NCBI RefSeq assembly: GCF_007896895.1
Contig: NZ_VOGW01000035.1
Location: 71,110 to 103,462 of the forward strand
DNA from: Streptomyces misionensis
GTDB taxonomy: Bacteria > Actinomycetota > Actinomycetes > Streptomycetales > Streptomycetaceae
Length of the DNA stretch: 32,353 bases
Direction: 5' to 3'
This document shows, one piece after another, positions 1-9,321 of the stretch (position 1 is the first letter of the stretch; every line of letters begins with the position of its first letter). A program made the translations under genes and the position numbers. The notes under the pieces were generated by a model that was not told the DNA's origin, made no database searches, and saw only the letters and a list, made by a program, of their open reading frames with translations.

Positions 1-75
1 GGGTGGACCCGCGTGGACGCTCCCGGGCGTACGGCCGCACGGGCGCACGGAGGGGATGGTGGCGCCCGGGGCCGT

Positions 76-96
76 AAACCTAAAGGCTTTCGGTTT
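76..96. promoter_or_regulatory. Near-perfect palindrome upstream of tetR, probable operator
   Basis: The 10-base arms AAACCTAAAG and CTTTCGGTTT flank a single central G and match at 9 of 10 positions. The element is AT-rich against a GC-rich background and lies 56 bases before the ATG of the TetR gene. A possible -10 hexamer TAGCCT follows at 105-110. TetR proteins usually bind such palindromes at their own promoter or at a divergent target gene; the target here would lie left of the window. Assignment to this regulator is inference. Confidence 0.55.
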
Positions 97-151
97 CCGC
101 AATGTAGCCTGCGCTTGGGCAACCGGGAAGACCTCAGGGAGAAGACTGACC

Positions 152-766
152 ATGGGACGGCCGCGCACTCCGCTCCTCGACCGTGAGCGCATCACCACCA
201 CCGCGCTCCAACTCATCGACGAGACCGGAGACTTCAGCGTCCCCCGGATAGCGAGGCGACTCGGCGTGCAGACCGGGTCCGTCTATCACCATGTGGACGG
301 CCGCGACGGCATCGTGGAGCTGCTGCGTGAACGCGTCGCCTCCGCGATCGAGACGGCCACCCTGGACCTCGCGCCCTGGGACGCGGCCGTCGAGGCCTGG
401 GCCCGCTCCTATCGCGCCGCCTTCGCCGCGCACCCCCGGGCGATCCCGCTGCTCATGACCTCCCCGGTGCGCGCCCCCCGGGTCCTGGACCAGTACGAGC
501 GGGCGGTGACCCGGCTGCTGGAGGCCGGGTTCGAGCTCGCCGGGATCATGGCGCTGATCACCGCGCTGGAGAACCTGGTGCTGGGCTCGGCCCTCGACCT
601 CGCCGCCCCCGAGACCATGTGGGAGCCGGCGGACAGCGCCTCGACGCCCCATCTCGCCGCCGCCCTCGCCGCCGTGGGCGACCACCGGGCCGACCGCGCC
701 TTCGAGGTGGGCCTGGCCGCCTTCATGGACCACGCCCGGGCGCTGTGTGAATCCGGCCGGTCCTGA
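152..766 (+). CDS. TetR/AcrR family transcriptional regulator
   Basis: This is a predicted DNA-binding repressor of 204 residues. The N-terminal helix-turn-helix is typical: a helix around RERITTTALQLIDETGDFS is followed by the recognition region with VPRIARRLGVQTGSVYHHV near residues 30-50. The C-terminal part (from about residue 75) resembles the ligand-binding domain of the TetR class with a WARSYRAAF-like helix. The open frame extends upstream to 56, but the ATG at 152 is chosen because AGGGAGAAG (136-144) sits correctly in front and the protein then starts at MGRPRTPLL, as relatives do. The palindrome at 76-96 suggests autoregulation. The ligand and the regulated gene are unknown; a divergent neighbour outside the window is the likeliest target. 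Confidence 0.93.
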   Translation: MGRPRTPLLDRERITTTALQLIDETGDFSVPRIARRLGVQTGSVYHHVDGRDGIVELLRERVASAIETATLDLAPWDAAVEAWARSYRAAFAAHPRAIPLLMTSPVRAPRVLDQYERAVTRLLEAGFELAGIMALITALENLVLGSALDLAAPETMWEPADSASTPHLAAALAAVGDHRADRAFEVGLAAFMDHARALCESGRS

Positions 767-795
767 ACCCCCGAATTTCCCTGTACCGCAAGTAA

Positions 796-1041
<246 letters not shown>

Positions 1042-1050
1042 CCCCGGCGC

Positions 1051-2589
1051 TCAACCCCCGTACACCGCACGGGTGTCGGCACGCGGCGGCGGCGCGTGCC
1101 GGCCGGCCGGGCCCCGCGCGAACATCCGCAGCACGTTCTCCGTGGTGCGGGTGACGAACGCGCGGGTACGGCCGTCCATCCCGTGGTCGCGGCCCAGTTC
1201 GCCGGTGCCGGCCACCAGGGCCTCCACCCAGCGCATGGTGCCGGTCGCGAAGACCCCGGCTCCGCTCGGGGCGGTGTAGTAGGCCGAGTCGCTGTGGCTC
1301 GGCCTGCCCTCCCACACCAGCGGGGAGTGCGCGGTGATCTCCAGCGGGCCGGGCGTGGGAGCGCCGGGCGTGACCCGGTCGTACTCCACCCCCACCAGAT
1401 GCGCGAAGGCGTCCCCGGCGCGGGCGCCCGTGCCCTCGTACGCCCAGTGGTCGGCCGCCCGCACGACGTACGGCGCGTCCACCGGGTAGCCCTCGTACAG
1501 CACGCCGGTCAGGGAGGACTCGGGGTCGGCGCCGGGCGGCAGCCGGTAGTCGGTGGTGACCAGTGCCGGGGCGGAGGGGTAGCAGGGGTCGGCCCGGTAG
1601 GAGGTCTTGTAGCAGACCACCGTGCGGTCCGCCGCGTCCGGGCCGTCCTCCAGGCGGACCCGGCGGAAGCAGGTGTTCGCGCCGAGGAAGGCGAGGTTCG
1701 TCCCGGCGTCCCGCGCGGCGGTCACCCGGGCCCGCTGCTCGGGCGTCCAGTACTCGTCGTGCCCCAGGCAGACCACGGCGTGCGCGCCCCGCAGCACCGC
1801 CGGGTCCCGGTGGACGTCGGTGCCGGTGCTGTAGGCGAGGGGGATGCCGAGGCGCTCGGCGAGCACCACCAGCGCCCGCTCGTAGGTCAGGAACTTCTCC
1901 GCGCCCACACCGTCGTAGGGCCGGTCGAAGCTGACCGCGAGGGAGCGGGTGGTGTACGCGCCGTTCGCGCCGGCGTACAGGCTCGCGCCGCCCCACCGGT
2001 TGTACGCCTGCCAGGTGGCCGGGGCGTGCAGCAGGACGGTGCGGCCCGCGCCGTCGGTGGAGCGGACGACGAACGGGACGTACCGCTGGTGCCCGGTGTC
2101 CGCCTCCAGCCGCAGCAGATAGGCGCCCTCGGGCCAGCCGGTCGTGTCCACGGGCAGGCTGACCGGCCAGTCGGCGCGCACGGTGCGGGTCGCGGCCAGC
2201 ACCCGCGGGGCCGGCCGGGCACGGCCGGTCACCCGGCCCGAGGTCCAGATCCGGCGGGCCCGACGGCCGCCGTACCAGCCGACGCGGAACGCGGAGACCC
2301 GGAAGGACGCCGCCGTGGTGGACACGCACAGCCCGAAACTCTCGCCCGGAATCACGCTCACCCGGTCCGGATAGCCGGCCACCGCGTCCGGCGGGCCGGT
2401 GGCGCCGAGCCGCCAGCCGGCGGTGCCCGGCGCGTCCCGCTCCGACTCGGGTCGGTGGGCGCCGTTCCCCGGACGTGCCGGCGGCGCCGTGCAGGCGGCG
2501 GCCGCTCCCAGGCCCGCACCGGCGCACAGGGCGAGGAAACCCCGCCGGCCGAGCCCGGGGCCGTCCACCGCCGTCACGTCGCGCGTCAC
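1051..2589 (-). CDS. Secreted N,N-dimethylformamidase beta-subunit-like lipoprotein
   Basis: This exported protein of about 512 residues carries the large domain related to the beta subunit of N,N-dimethylformamidase; actinomycete copies occur alone, and their substrate is unknown. The N-terminus has a Tat-type motif GRRGFLALCAG followed by AAAAC, which would be the lipidated Cys near residue 33. Family features include FRVGWYGGR, QAYNRWGGASLY and CLGHDEYWTPEQRARV. The open frame reaches a TTG at 2625. GTG 2589 is preferred because GGAG lies just upstream, though the spacing is tight; GTG 2577 is an alternative. It lies about 50 bases downstream of the M15-like gene on the same strand and may be co-transcribed. 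Catalytic activity should not be assumed from the name. Confidence 0.78.
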   Translation of the reverse strand: MTRDVTAVDGPGLGRRGFLALCAGAGLGAAAACTAPPARPGNGAHRPESERDAPGTAGWRLGATGPPDAVAGYPDRVSVIPGESFGLCVSTTAASFRVSAFRVGWYGGRRARRIWTSGRVTGRARPAPRVLAATRTVRADWPVSLPVDTTGWPEGAYLLRLEADTGHQRYVPFVVRSTDGAGRTVLLHAPATWQAYNRWGGASLYAGANGAYTTRSLAVSFDRPYDGVGAEKFLTYERALVVLAERLGIPLAYSTGTDVHRDPAVLRGAHAVVCLGHDEYWTPEQRARVTAARDAGTNLAFLGANTCFRRVRLEDGPDAADRTVVCYKTSYRADPCYPSAPALVTTDYRLPPGADPESSLTGVLYEGYPVDAPYVVRAADHWAYEGTGARAGDAFAHLVGVEYDRVTPGAPTPGPLEITAHSPLVWEGRPSHSDSAYYTAPSGAGVFATGTMRWVEALVAGTGELGRDHGMDGRTRAFVTRTTENVLRMFARGPAGRHAPPPRADTRAVYGG

Positions 2590-2640
2590 CGCTCCAGCGT
2601 CGGGGCGTCCCTCGCCCGGCCGCAACCCGGACGGCCGGGG

Positions 2641-3603
2641 TCAGGCGCGAAAGCCCAGGTGGACGTGGTCGTGGTGGGTGGCGTCGCTGAAGAACGGGCC
2701 GGGCGCGCCACCGGACGGCAGCACCGGCCCGCCGACGTTGTACGACCCCGCGGCCGCCCCGTCCCGCATGAACCGCTCGATCAGGGCGCGCGGGGTCGCC
2801 GGGTCCGCCACCGCGTGCCCGTCGATCCGCCACACGTCGAAGGCCCGCCCCCGCGGATGGTCGCTGGGCCGGCTGGTGCCGAACACGTCCAGCGGATGCC
2901 CGGAGCGCACGACGCTCACCTCGATCCGGTGGGTGCGGGCCAGGTCCCGCATCGCCCCGGTCACGCTGGTGTGCACCCGGCCAGCGCGCAGATCGGCGAC
3001 GGCGGCGGGCGGCAGCGCGATCCGGTGGTCGGACAGCGCCGCGCGGGTCGGCGCGGGCAGGTCGCGGGCGGCCGGGCCCGGATGCGCCGGACGCAGGGCG
3101 TCCACGGTCCAGCCGTGCGCTCCCCGGGAAAGCCGCACGTCCACGGTCGTACCGCCCGGGGTGACCCCGTTGCCGCGCCGCAGCCACTGCCGGCACACCA
3201 CCAGCACGCTGGCGGACCGGGGCAGGATGCCGCCGTACTGCGCGAACACGACCTGGAGGACGGCCCGGTCGGCCGGGGGCAGCAGCGGCCCGGCCTGCCC
3301 GACCAGCGCGGCGGGCAGGCCGCGCGCCTCGACCCGGGAGCGGGCGGCGGCCGCTCCGCCGTGGCCCTCCGGCCATGCCCCGATCGCCTCCACCAGTTCC
3401 ACGGCGCGCGCCTTCGCCGCCGGTTCGACCTCCCCCGGAAAGGGCCGCCAGGGCGTGGTGTGCGGCAGGACCGGCGTGGGGGAGGGGGTGGTGCGGGGCG
3501 TGCGGCCGGAGCAGCCCGCCGCGCCGAGCGCGGCACCGGCGAGCGCCCCCAGCACGGCGCGGCGGCCCGGCGGGGGAGCGGCGGACGCGCGGTCGCGGCT
3601 CAT
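2641..3603 (-). CDS. Tat/lipoprotein with M15-like (D-Ala-D-Ala carboxypeptidase-type) domain
   Basis: This is a 320-residue exported protein. It has a twin-arginine GRRAVLGALAGAALGAAGC signal with a candidate lipidation Cys31. The C-terminal third carries the pattern SDHPRGRAFDVW followed by HHDHVHLGF. This matches the SxHxxGxAxD and HxH zinc-ligand layout of M15/VanY-like peptidases and suggests a role on peptidoglycan or another peptide outside the membrane. The middle part is not recognised. ATG 3603 is chosen over the more upstream frame because it places the signal peptide at the N-terminus. It is the second of three same-strand genes with gaps of about 50-60 bases. Confidence 0.7.
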   Translation of the reverse strand: MSRDRASAAPPPGRRAVLGALAGAALGAAGCSGRTPRTTPSPTPVLPHTTPWRPFPGEVEPAAKARAVELVEAIGAWPEGHGGAAAARSRVEARGLPAALVGQAGPLLPPADRAVLQVVFAQYGGILPRSASVLVVCRQWLRRGNGVTPGGTTVDVRLSRGAHGWTVDALRPAHPGPAARDLPAPTRAALSDHRIALPPAAVADLRAGRVHTSVTGAMRDLARTHRIEVSVVRSGHPLDVFGTSRPSDHPRGRAFDVWRIDGHAVADPATPRALIERFMRDGAAAGSYNVGGPVLPSGGAPGPFFSDATHHDHVHLGFRA

Positions 3604-3664
3604 ACCGCCAGTGTCCGCCGCCCGCGCCGCCCCGGCCACTTCGGGCGAAGGGCCGCCAACCCGC

Positions 3665-4666
3665 CTATATCGCCGGTTCGTTGAGCAGTTCCTGCAGGCA
3701 CTCGACGCTCTCCTGGGCGCCGGGTGCGCGGTGGTCCGGGGCGGGGAACATACGGCCCCAGGCGGCGGCGCGGCCCAGGGAGCTGAGCCGCCAGGCGAGG
3801 CTCGCGGCCCGCCGCAGTTCGGCCGGCGTGCGCCCGGTGCCGGTCCAGGGCTCCAGGTAGGCGTCGCGCAGCCGGGTCAGCACCCCGGTCCCGTAGTGGT
3901 CACGGGCCCGTTCGGCGGTGACCCGCAGGCTGCAGAACGGGTGGGAGACGGCCGCGTCCCCCCAGTCGAAGAACGTGAACCGGCCGGGCTCCGGGCGGAA
4001 CAGCTGTCCGTCGTGCAGATCCGCGTGGTCGAGGGTGTCCTCGACGCCGAGGGCGGCGAGTTCGGCGCACCAGTCCACCAGCCGGGGCCGTACGGCGGCG
4101 AGCCGGGCGCGGGCGTCCGGGCCGAGGGCGGTGTTCGACGCGAGCAGCCGGTCGAACACGGCGGGCAGGTCGCGGGTGCGGGCCGTGGGCACTCCCAGCC
4201 GTTCGAGGTCGCGGGCGCGCGGGGTCAGGGCGCGTTGCAGGGTCGCGTACCGGCGCAGCAGGTCCTCCCAGGCGCCGGGTCCGACCGCCTCCCGCGCGAG
4301 CACCTGCCGGAACGGCTCGCCGCCGTCCGGCAGCAGCGACCAGCCGCGCGGCCCGTCCACCGCCAGGGGTGTGAGCACGTGTCCGGGCACCCAGCGGGCC
4401 AGCGCGGCGGTCAGCGGGCCCTCGAAGGCGCTGGAGCGCGGGTTCGCCTTGAACCAGACCGCCTCCCGCCCCTCGACGGGCACCCGCACCAGCACCGACC
4501 ACGGTCGCAGCCGCACCTGGAGCCCGTCGCTCGCCCGCAGCCCGTGGGCGTCCAGCTGTTCCCCGATCCAGCCGAGGGCCGACGTCCGCCAGGACTCCCG
4601 ACCCCACGGCGTCACCGCGTCCGGGAAGCGGCCCCGGTCCACGGTCATGGTGATCTCGTCGCGCAT
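3665..4666 (-). CDS. APH-like phosphotransferase family protein
   Basis: This 333-residue cytoplasmic protein has the choline/aminoglycoside-kinase fold pattern. An N-lobe Lys candidate lies in AVWFKANP near residue 73, the catalytic loop is HADLHDGQ at 214-221, and the metal-binding segment is FFDWGD at 232-237. In most relatives the catalytic loop reads HxDxxxxN; here the Asn position is Gln221. The acceptor is unknown, and resistance function cannot be inferred. ATG 4666 (MRDEITM) is preferred. The frame extends to GTG 4720, but that start would leave almost no leader between it and the terminator hairpin at 4722-4754. A downstream ATG at 4648 is also possible. Confidence 0.75.
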   Translation of the reverse strand: MRDEITMTVDRGRFPDAVTPWGRESWRTSALGWIGEQLDAHGLRASDGLQVRLRPWSVLVRVPVEGREAVWFKANPRSSAFEGPLTAALARWVPGHVLTPLAVDGPRGWSLLPDGGEPFRQVLAREAVGPGAWEDLLRRYATLQRALTPRARDLERLGVPTARTRDLPAVFDRLLASNTALGPDARARLAAVRPRLVDWCAELAALGVEDTLDHADLHDGQLFRPEPGRFTFFDWGDAAVSHPFCSLRVTAERARDHYGTGVLTRLRDAYLEPWTGTGRTPAELRRAASLAWRLSSLGRAAAWGRMFPAPDHRAPGAQESVECLQELLNEPAI

Positions 4667-4721
4667 CGCGCCATCCCAGCACCACCGGCACGGCTTCGAC
4701 CACCGTTTTTCCCCGGACACG

Positions 4722-4754
4722 AGGGTGCCCCCGGCCGGTGGCCGGGGGCACCCT
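4722..4754 (-). terminator. Perfect hairpin terminator of the phospholipase gene
   Basis: Two perfectly complementary 15-base arms (AGGGTGCCCCCGGCC at 4722-4736 and its complement at 4740-4754) enclose a GGT loop. The hairpin begins 12 bases after the phospholipase stop codon. It has no U-run, which is common for Streptomyces terminators. It separates the phospholipase from the phosphotransferase downstream on the same strand. Confidence 0.85.
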
Positions 4755-4766
4755 CAGGGGTCGTCG

Positions 4767-6593
4767 TCAGGCCTGCTGACGGCGGCGCAGCGTGAAGTAC
4801 GTGCCCGTGGCACCGGCGGCCAGCAGGGCACCGGCGCCCAGGCCGACCGGCAGGGCCGGGAAGGACGCGTCCGTGGTGGCGGCCGTGTTCTGCATGGCCG
4901 GGCCCGGGGTGATCCGGGTGGACACCGGGGCGACGTGCTTGATCGGGCCGACCGACTTCACCGAGCCGTCGGTGTTCAGCAGCACCTGCTTGTCGTTCGG
5001 GTGCCGGAAGTCGAACATCCCCTTCAGCGAACCCGCCTTGGCGTCGAAGGAGGCGTCACCGATGCGGCCGGTGTGCCAGTTGTCCTCGATGAAGCGGGTG
5101 ATGGACGCCTGGTCGGTCAGCGTGTGGTCGACCTTGTTGACCTTGCTGTAGGGCGAGATGACCAGCAGCGGCTGACGGGTGCCGGGCCCGCAGCGGTCCG
5201 CGTAGCCACCGGCCGCCTTCGGGCCCTGCCGGCAGGCGGGGCTGTCGATGGCCTTGCCGTTGGAGCCGACCGAGGTGTCCTGCGAGCCGTTGCGCGGGGC
5301 GACGTAGGCGTGGTCGTACCAGCCGTCGGAGTCGTCGTAGGCGACCACGATCGCGGTGGACTTCCACTGTGGCGAGCTCTGGATCGCGTTGATCTCGTTG
5401 ACCAGGAAGTGCTGCTCGTCGATCGGGTCCGAGTAACCGGCGTGGCCGTCCTGGTACTCGCCGGCCTTCAGGAAGCTGACGGACGGCAGCTTGCCCGCCT
5501 TGAGCGCGGCGGAGAAGTCGGTCAGGTCGTAGTTGTGGTTGGCCTGACCGCCGTGGCCGATCTCCGAGACGGACTTCGGCGGCAGGTGGTGCGGGTTGGC
5601 CGTCGACCTGTAGTACGAGAACGGGTTGTGGTGCGGGCTGTAGTCCACCACGGCCGTGCCGCCCACGTTGGTGTGCGTGGTGTCGCACTTGGCGTACGAA
5701 CCGGACTGGCCGTTCCACGCGGTCGAGGGGCGGAAACCGCCCTGGAACCAGCCCCAGCTCACCTTCTTGGAGTTGAGCAGGTCACCGATGTTCCTGCCCT
5801 GCATCGACGCCAGCGCGTTGGAGCTGGTGTGGTCCTTGCCGGAGCAGTCGTCCCAGGCCGGGTCCGGGTCGTTGACGACGGTGCCGACGCCGTTCGCGTC
5901 CGGCGACTGGACCGTGTACGAGTCCGGCTTCGCGGTCTGCTTGCCGGTGGCCGGGTCGATGGACACGACGCCGTGCGTGTTGCCGGAGACCAGGTTGAGC
6001 GCGCCGGGCGTGGACGGGCCGTAGTTGGAGCTGTAGGCGCGGTCGCTCAGCGAGTACTGCTGGGCGTAGTTCCACAGCGCGGTGACGGTGTTGCCGTCGT
6101 AGTAGTCCATCGCCAGGCCCGGCTCGCCGAACAGCCCGCCGCTGCACTTGTCGACCTCGGTGTTCTGCACGAACTGGTCGGCCTTGCCGCCGTTGTAGGC
6201 GTACTGCTCGGGGCCGTAGGAGTGGTTCTGGTCGCAGGTCATCGCCTGGGACGGGGACAGCCGCTTCGGCGCGTACTGGTTCGGGTTGTCCTTCAGCAGC
6301 CCGGCGTGCGCGAGGGTGTCGATGTCCTTCGGGGTGTTCTTCGACGCGGTGAACTTCGTGCCGTCGGTGTTGGCGGCCTTCGGGTACGTGGCGAAGTAGT
6401 GGTCGAAGGAGATGTTCTCGTCGAAGAGCACGACGACGTGCTTGATCGGCGTCGCGGTCGACGAGGGCTTGCCGTGCGCGTGGGCGGGCGTCGCCGCCCA
6501 GCCCGGCGCGGTGCTGCCCAGTGCGGTGAGCGCCGCGACTCCCGCGAGCGCGCCCAGGCTGCGCATCGCGGCTCGTCTTCCTCTGCTGGCCAT
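4767..6593 (-). CDS. Secreted phospholipase C / phosphoesterase family protein with C-terminal anchor
   Basis: This 608-residue extracellular enzyme belongs to the phosphoesterase family that includes bacterial phospholipases C and acid phosphatases. A signal peptide ends near APGWAATPAHA. The N-terminal VVVLFDENISFDHYFATYP is the family's metal-binding ENxSFDHYF motif; later conserved parts include SDRAYSSNYGPSTPGALNLVSG (cut here), VAYDDSDGWYDH and LLVISPYSK. An unusual addition is the C-terminal hydrophobic segment LPVGLGAGALLAAGATGTYFTL followed by RRRQQA. This looks like a tail anchor and suggests retention at the cell surface. I see no clear LPxTG sortase motif. ATG 6593 is supported by AAAGGGG upstream. 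Confidence 0.88.
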   Translation of the reverse strand: MASRGRRAAMRSLGALAGVAALTALGSTAPGWAATPAHAHGKPSSTATPIKHVVVLFDENISFDHYFATYPKAANTDGTKFTASKNTPKDIDTLAHAGLLKDNPNQYAPKRLSPSQAMTCDQNHSYGPEQYAYNGGKADQFVQNTEVDKCSGGLFGEPGLAMDYYDGNTVTALWNYAQQYSLSDRAYSSNYGPSTPGALNLVSGNTHGVVSIDPATGKQTAKPDSYTVQSPDANGVGTVVNDPDPAWDDCSGKDHTSSNALASMQGRNIGDLLNSKKVSWGWFQGGFRPSTAWNGQSGSYAKCDTTHTNVGGTAVVDYSPHHNPFSYYRSTANPHHLPPKSVSEIGHGGQANHNYDLTDFSAALKAGKLPSVSFLKAGEYQDGHAGYSDPIDEQHFLVNEINAIQSSPQWKSTAIVVAYDDSDGWYDHAYVAPRNGSQDTSVGSNGKAIDSPACRQGPKAAGGYADRCGPGTRQPLLVISPYSKVNKVDHTLTDQASITRFIEDNWHTGRIGDASFDAKAGSLKGMFDFRHPNDKQVLLNTDGSVKSVGPIKHVAPVSTRITPGPAMQNTAATTDASFPALPVGLGAGALLAAGATGTYFTLRRRQQA

Positions 6594-6611
6594 GGTGGTC
6601 TACCCCTTTGG

Positions 6612-6665
6612 ACAGAACGTCTGTGCGGTGTACGAGCAGGCATGTTGCGCGCCCAGCGGGGCGCG
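6612..6665 (-). promoter_or_regulatory. Structured 5' leader of the phospholipase gene
   Basis: The 176-base gap before the phospholipase holds two inverted repeats in its probable leader: ACAGA-ACG-TCTGT (6612-6624) and CGCGCCC-AGCG-GGGCGCG (6648-6665). They lie about 20 and 55 bases upstream of the start codon. The first could be an operator and the second an mRNA hairpin. No promoter hexamers are clear, and the functions are guesses. Confidence 0.3.
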
Positions 6666-6769
6666 TTGGCGGAGCCATGATGGCGCGCGGGTGAACACCG
6701 AGTCAGGGAACCTGGAGGAATTCTTGACGGTGTGTTGACCCGACGGGCCGCCGGGTTGTCCGGACAGGT

Positions 6770-7993
6770 TCACTCCAACAGGGCGCGTCCGTACCAGTCC
6801 TGGGCATCGCGGACCCCGGGCAGCGCGAAGAAGTATCCGCCGCCGAACGGCGTGATGTAGTCGGTCAGCGGTTCCCCGGCCAGCCGGTGCTGCACGGTCT
6901 CGAACTGCCGGACAGGATCCTGCTGGTAGCAGCAGAACAGCAGGCCCATGTCGAGGTTGCCGTTGGTGTCCATGCCCCGGTCGTAGTTGTAGGCGCGGCG
7001 CAGCAGGCGCTGGCGGGCCGTTTCGGGGGTGCGCGGGTTGGCCAGCCGGATGTGCGCGTCCAGGGGGATGACGTCGCCCTTGGGGTCGTCCGCGTACCGC
7101 GGTGTGTCGTGTTCACGGTCGCCGTCCAGCGGCGCTCCCGAGGAGCGGGAGCGGCCGATCATCCGTTCCTGCTCGGCCAGCGACACCCGGTCCCAGAACT
7201 CCACGAGCATCCGGATCAGCCGGACGACCTGGTAGCTGCCGCCGACGGCCCACTCCGGTTCGCCCTGGCCGCGGCCCACCCAGATCAACTGGTCCATCTC
7301 CCGGGCGCTGTCCGGGTCCGGATTGGCGGTGCCGTCCTTGAACCCCAGCAGATTGCGCGGGGTGCCGGCCGGCCGCGGCGGGCTGGAGAAGCCGTCGAGG
7401 CGCCAGCGGACCTGCGCGGCGCCCCGGGTGTGCCGGGTGATGTCGCGCAGCGCGTGCAGGGCGGTGTCCGGGTCGTCGGCGTGCAGTTGGAGGCTGAGAT
7501 CTCCGTGGCACCACGCGGGATCGAGGTCGTCGTCGGGGAAGGCGGGCATCGCGGTCAGCCGCCCGGGCCTGCGCGCCAAGAGCCCGAACCGGCCGTCGAA
7601 CAGCGAGGCGCCGACGCCGACCGTCACCGCCAGCTCCCCTCCGGGCAACCGGTCGCCCAGGATGCCCGAGTCGGCGGGCGGTCCGGTGATGCCCTGCGGG
7701 GACGGGGTGCCGCCGGTGGTGAGCAGCCGGGCCCGCTCGGTCAACGTGCGCAGCAGCTCGGTGAGTTCGGCGCGGCTGTCGGCCGTCACGTCCAGTGCGG
7801 CGAACACACAGGTGCGGCGCGGGGCGGCGATCGCCGAGGCCTGGTGCGGGCCGTGGAAGGGGGCGACGGCGTCCGCCGCCCCGGACCCGGCGGCGTCGGG
7901 GGCCGCGGCACCGGTGGCGAGGCCCGCGCCCGCGAGGGCGGCGCCGCGCAGAAAGCCGCGCCGGGCGAGGCCATGGGATCGGTCGGTGCTCAC
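6770..7993 (-). CDS. efeB: EfeB-type Dyp peroxidase / deferrochelatase
   Basis: This 407-residue Tat-exported haem peroxidase of the DyP family belongs to the EfeUOB iron-uptake system, where EfeB is thought to oxidise ferrous iron or release iron from haem outside the membrane. The signal is [19 protein letters not shown]. The diagnostic GxxDG motif appears as [11 protein letters not shown], followed by [14 protein letters not shown], which should contain the proximal haem His, and [12 protein letters not shown] 7993 is the start because its GTGA overlaps the stop of efeO by four bases, which implies translational coupling. It is the last gene of the pair. Confidence 0.92.
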   Translation of the reverse strand: MSTDRSHGLARRGFLRGAALAGAGLATGAAAPDAAGSGAADAVAPFHGPHQASAIAAPRRTCVFAALDVTADSRAELTELLRTLTERARLLTTGGTPSPQGITGPPADSGILGDRLPGGELAVTVGVGASLFDGRFGLLARRPGRLTAMPAFPDDDLDPAWCHGDLSLQLHADDPDTALHALRDITRHTRGAAQVRWRLDGFSSPPRPAGTPRNLLGFKDGTANPDPDSAREMDQLIWVGRGQGEPEWAVGGSYQVVRLIRMLVEFWDRVSLAEQERMIGRSRSSGAPLDGDREHDTPRYADDPKGDVIPLDAHIRLANPRTPETARQRLLRRAYNYDRGMDTNGNLDMGLLFCCYQQDPVRQFETVQHRLAGEPLTDYITPFGGGYFFALPGVRDAQDWYGRALLE

Positions 7994-9186
7994 ACGGTCC
8001 TCCGGGGGTCGCACAGGGTCGCCACCGACGCCAGCCGCTCCACGAGGCCGCCGAGCGCGGAGTCGGTCTGCTCCCGCTGGGCGCGGGTCAGTCGGTCCAA
8101 CGGGGTCCACGCGCCGTCGTGCCGGAACCCGTCCAGGATGTGCCCGGCGCGCGTCAACTCCTGCTCCAGGGCGGGCAGATCGGCGTACCGGCCGGTGAGC
8201 AGCGGGCGCAGCCGGGACAGCACCTCGCGGGTGCCGTCGAGGTTGGCGCGGGCGGTGGCGAGATTGCTGCCGCTGCCGTAGTCGGTGCGGCCGGTCAGCT
8301 CGAACTGCACGGTGTTCTCCAGGATCTCGTGCGAGCGCAGCCCCAGCTGGGCCGGGTCCATCCGGGCCTGCGCCCAGCTGTCCCGCAGCCCGGAGAGGGC
8401 CTTGACCAGCGCGGCCGCCGGGGCCCGCAGCCCGCTCGCCGACTCGCCGTGCCACAGCCCGTACTCGATGCGGTGGAACCCGGTGAAGCCCGGGTCGCGC
8501 ACGCCCCGGGGCAGCCCGGCGTCGGTGCCGTTGATCTTCGCGTCCGCGTCGCCGAAGGCGTCGTACGCCGCTCCGAGCCGCTCGTACTGGAGGTGCGCCG
8601 GCAGCCAGGCGGAGCGGGCGGCGGCGAGGTCCCCGCGGTCGATCGCGTCCCGGAGCCCCGTGGCCAGCCGTACGGCCTCGGACAGCCCGCCGCCCACCCA
8701 CTTCTGGTAGTCGAGCGCGGGCGGGATCAGATCGTGCTGGGTGACGGGCGCAGCGCCCGGGCCGCGCCGCCCGCCGGTGACGTGGACGGTGGGCCCGGTG
8801 ACCGCGTCGGCGTCGTCGGGCACGCACATGAAGGCGTACGCGCCCTCGCCCACCCGGACGGTCAACTGCCGTGTGGTGCCGGGGCCGATGCCCTCCACCT
8901 CGCCGTACACCACCTTGGTGCCCGGGTCCTCCAGATACACCTCGGCGGCGCCGTCGGAGGTGTTGTGCAGGTCGAAGGTCCGCACCCCGGGCTCGGGCCG
9001 GGTCCAGCCCCGGCCGCAGCGGCTCTCGGAGACCTCCACGACGACGTGCCCGGAACCGGTGGCCTTGACGGGCTCGGCGTCCCCGTGGAAGAGGGCCGCC
9101 ACGGCGACGACCACGGCGAGGACGAGGAACACGGCCGGTGCCGTCCGGAGACGATCCGACCGCGTGCCGAGGCGGGGCAACGGCAT
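7990..9186 (-). CDS. efeO: EfeO-type iron uptake protein (cupredoxin + M75 domains)
   Basis: This 398-residue extracytoplasmic component of the Efe iron system is anchored by an N-terminal hydrophobic segment ([18 protein letters not shown]). Residues of about 45-140 form a cupredoxin-like domain containing YAFMCVPDD. The rest is the M75/imelysin domain, with [18 protein letters not shown] and the HxxE metal-site motif inside [10 protein letters not shown]. The ATG at 9186 is preceded by GGAAAGG. The ferrous-iron permease gene efeU, usually upstream, is absent: the next gene on this strand is a polysaccharide deacetylase. It overlaps efeB by 4 bases. Confidence 0.92.
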   Translation of the reverse strand: MPLPRLGTRSDRLRTAPAVFLVLAVVVAVAALFHGDAEPVKATGSGHVVVEVSESRCGRGWTRPEPGVRTFDLHNTSDGAAEVYLEDPGTKVVYGEVEGIGPGTTRQLTVRVGEGAYAFMCVPDDADAVTGPTVHVTGGRRGPGAAPVTQHDLIPPALDYQKWVGGGLSEAVRLATGLRDAIDRGDLAAARSAWLPAHLQYERLGAAYDAFGDADAKINGTDAGLPRGVRDPGFTGFHRIEYGLWHGESASGLRAPAAALVKALSGLRDSWAQARMDPAQLGLRSHEILENTVQFELTGRTDYGSGSNLATARANLDGTREVLSRLRPLLTGRYADLPALEQELTRAGHILDGFRHDGAWTPLDRLTRAQREQTDSALGGLVERLASVATLCDPRRTV

Positions 9187-9275
9187 GCTGAGCCTTTCCG
9201 GACGACGTACGCAGCGGTCCGCGCGGCGGCGTCGGCCGACCGCGGGACGGCCTCATCGTAGACACCCGGAGGGAA

Positions 9276-9300
9276 CCGAACGCGCGTCCGGAGCGTTCGG
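9276..9300. promoter_or_regulatory. Inverted repeat upstream of efeO
   Basis: Perfect 8-base arms CCGAACGC and GCGTTCGG, separated by 9 bases, lie 90 bases upstream of the efeO start. The position suits an operator for efeOB. It does not resemble the usual actinomycete iron box (TTAGGTTAGGCTAACCTAA type), so an iron repressor cannot be named. Confidence 0.35.
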
Positions 9301-9321
9301 TGGCCGAGAATTCGCCCTGGG

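Noticed and set aside
6690..6711. Possible PHO box (GTTCACC-like repeats) upstream of the phospholipase
   Set aside because: One unit matches, but the second is GTTCCCT at a 15-base offset instead of 11 or 22, so the PhoP pattern is not met.
6770..9265. 831-residue EfeB fusion
   Set aside because: The first 424 codons are a shifted reading of efeO; the GTGA overlap at 7990-7993 shows two separate genes.
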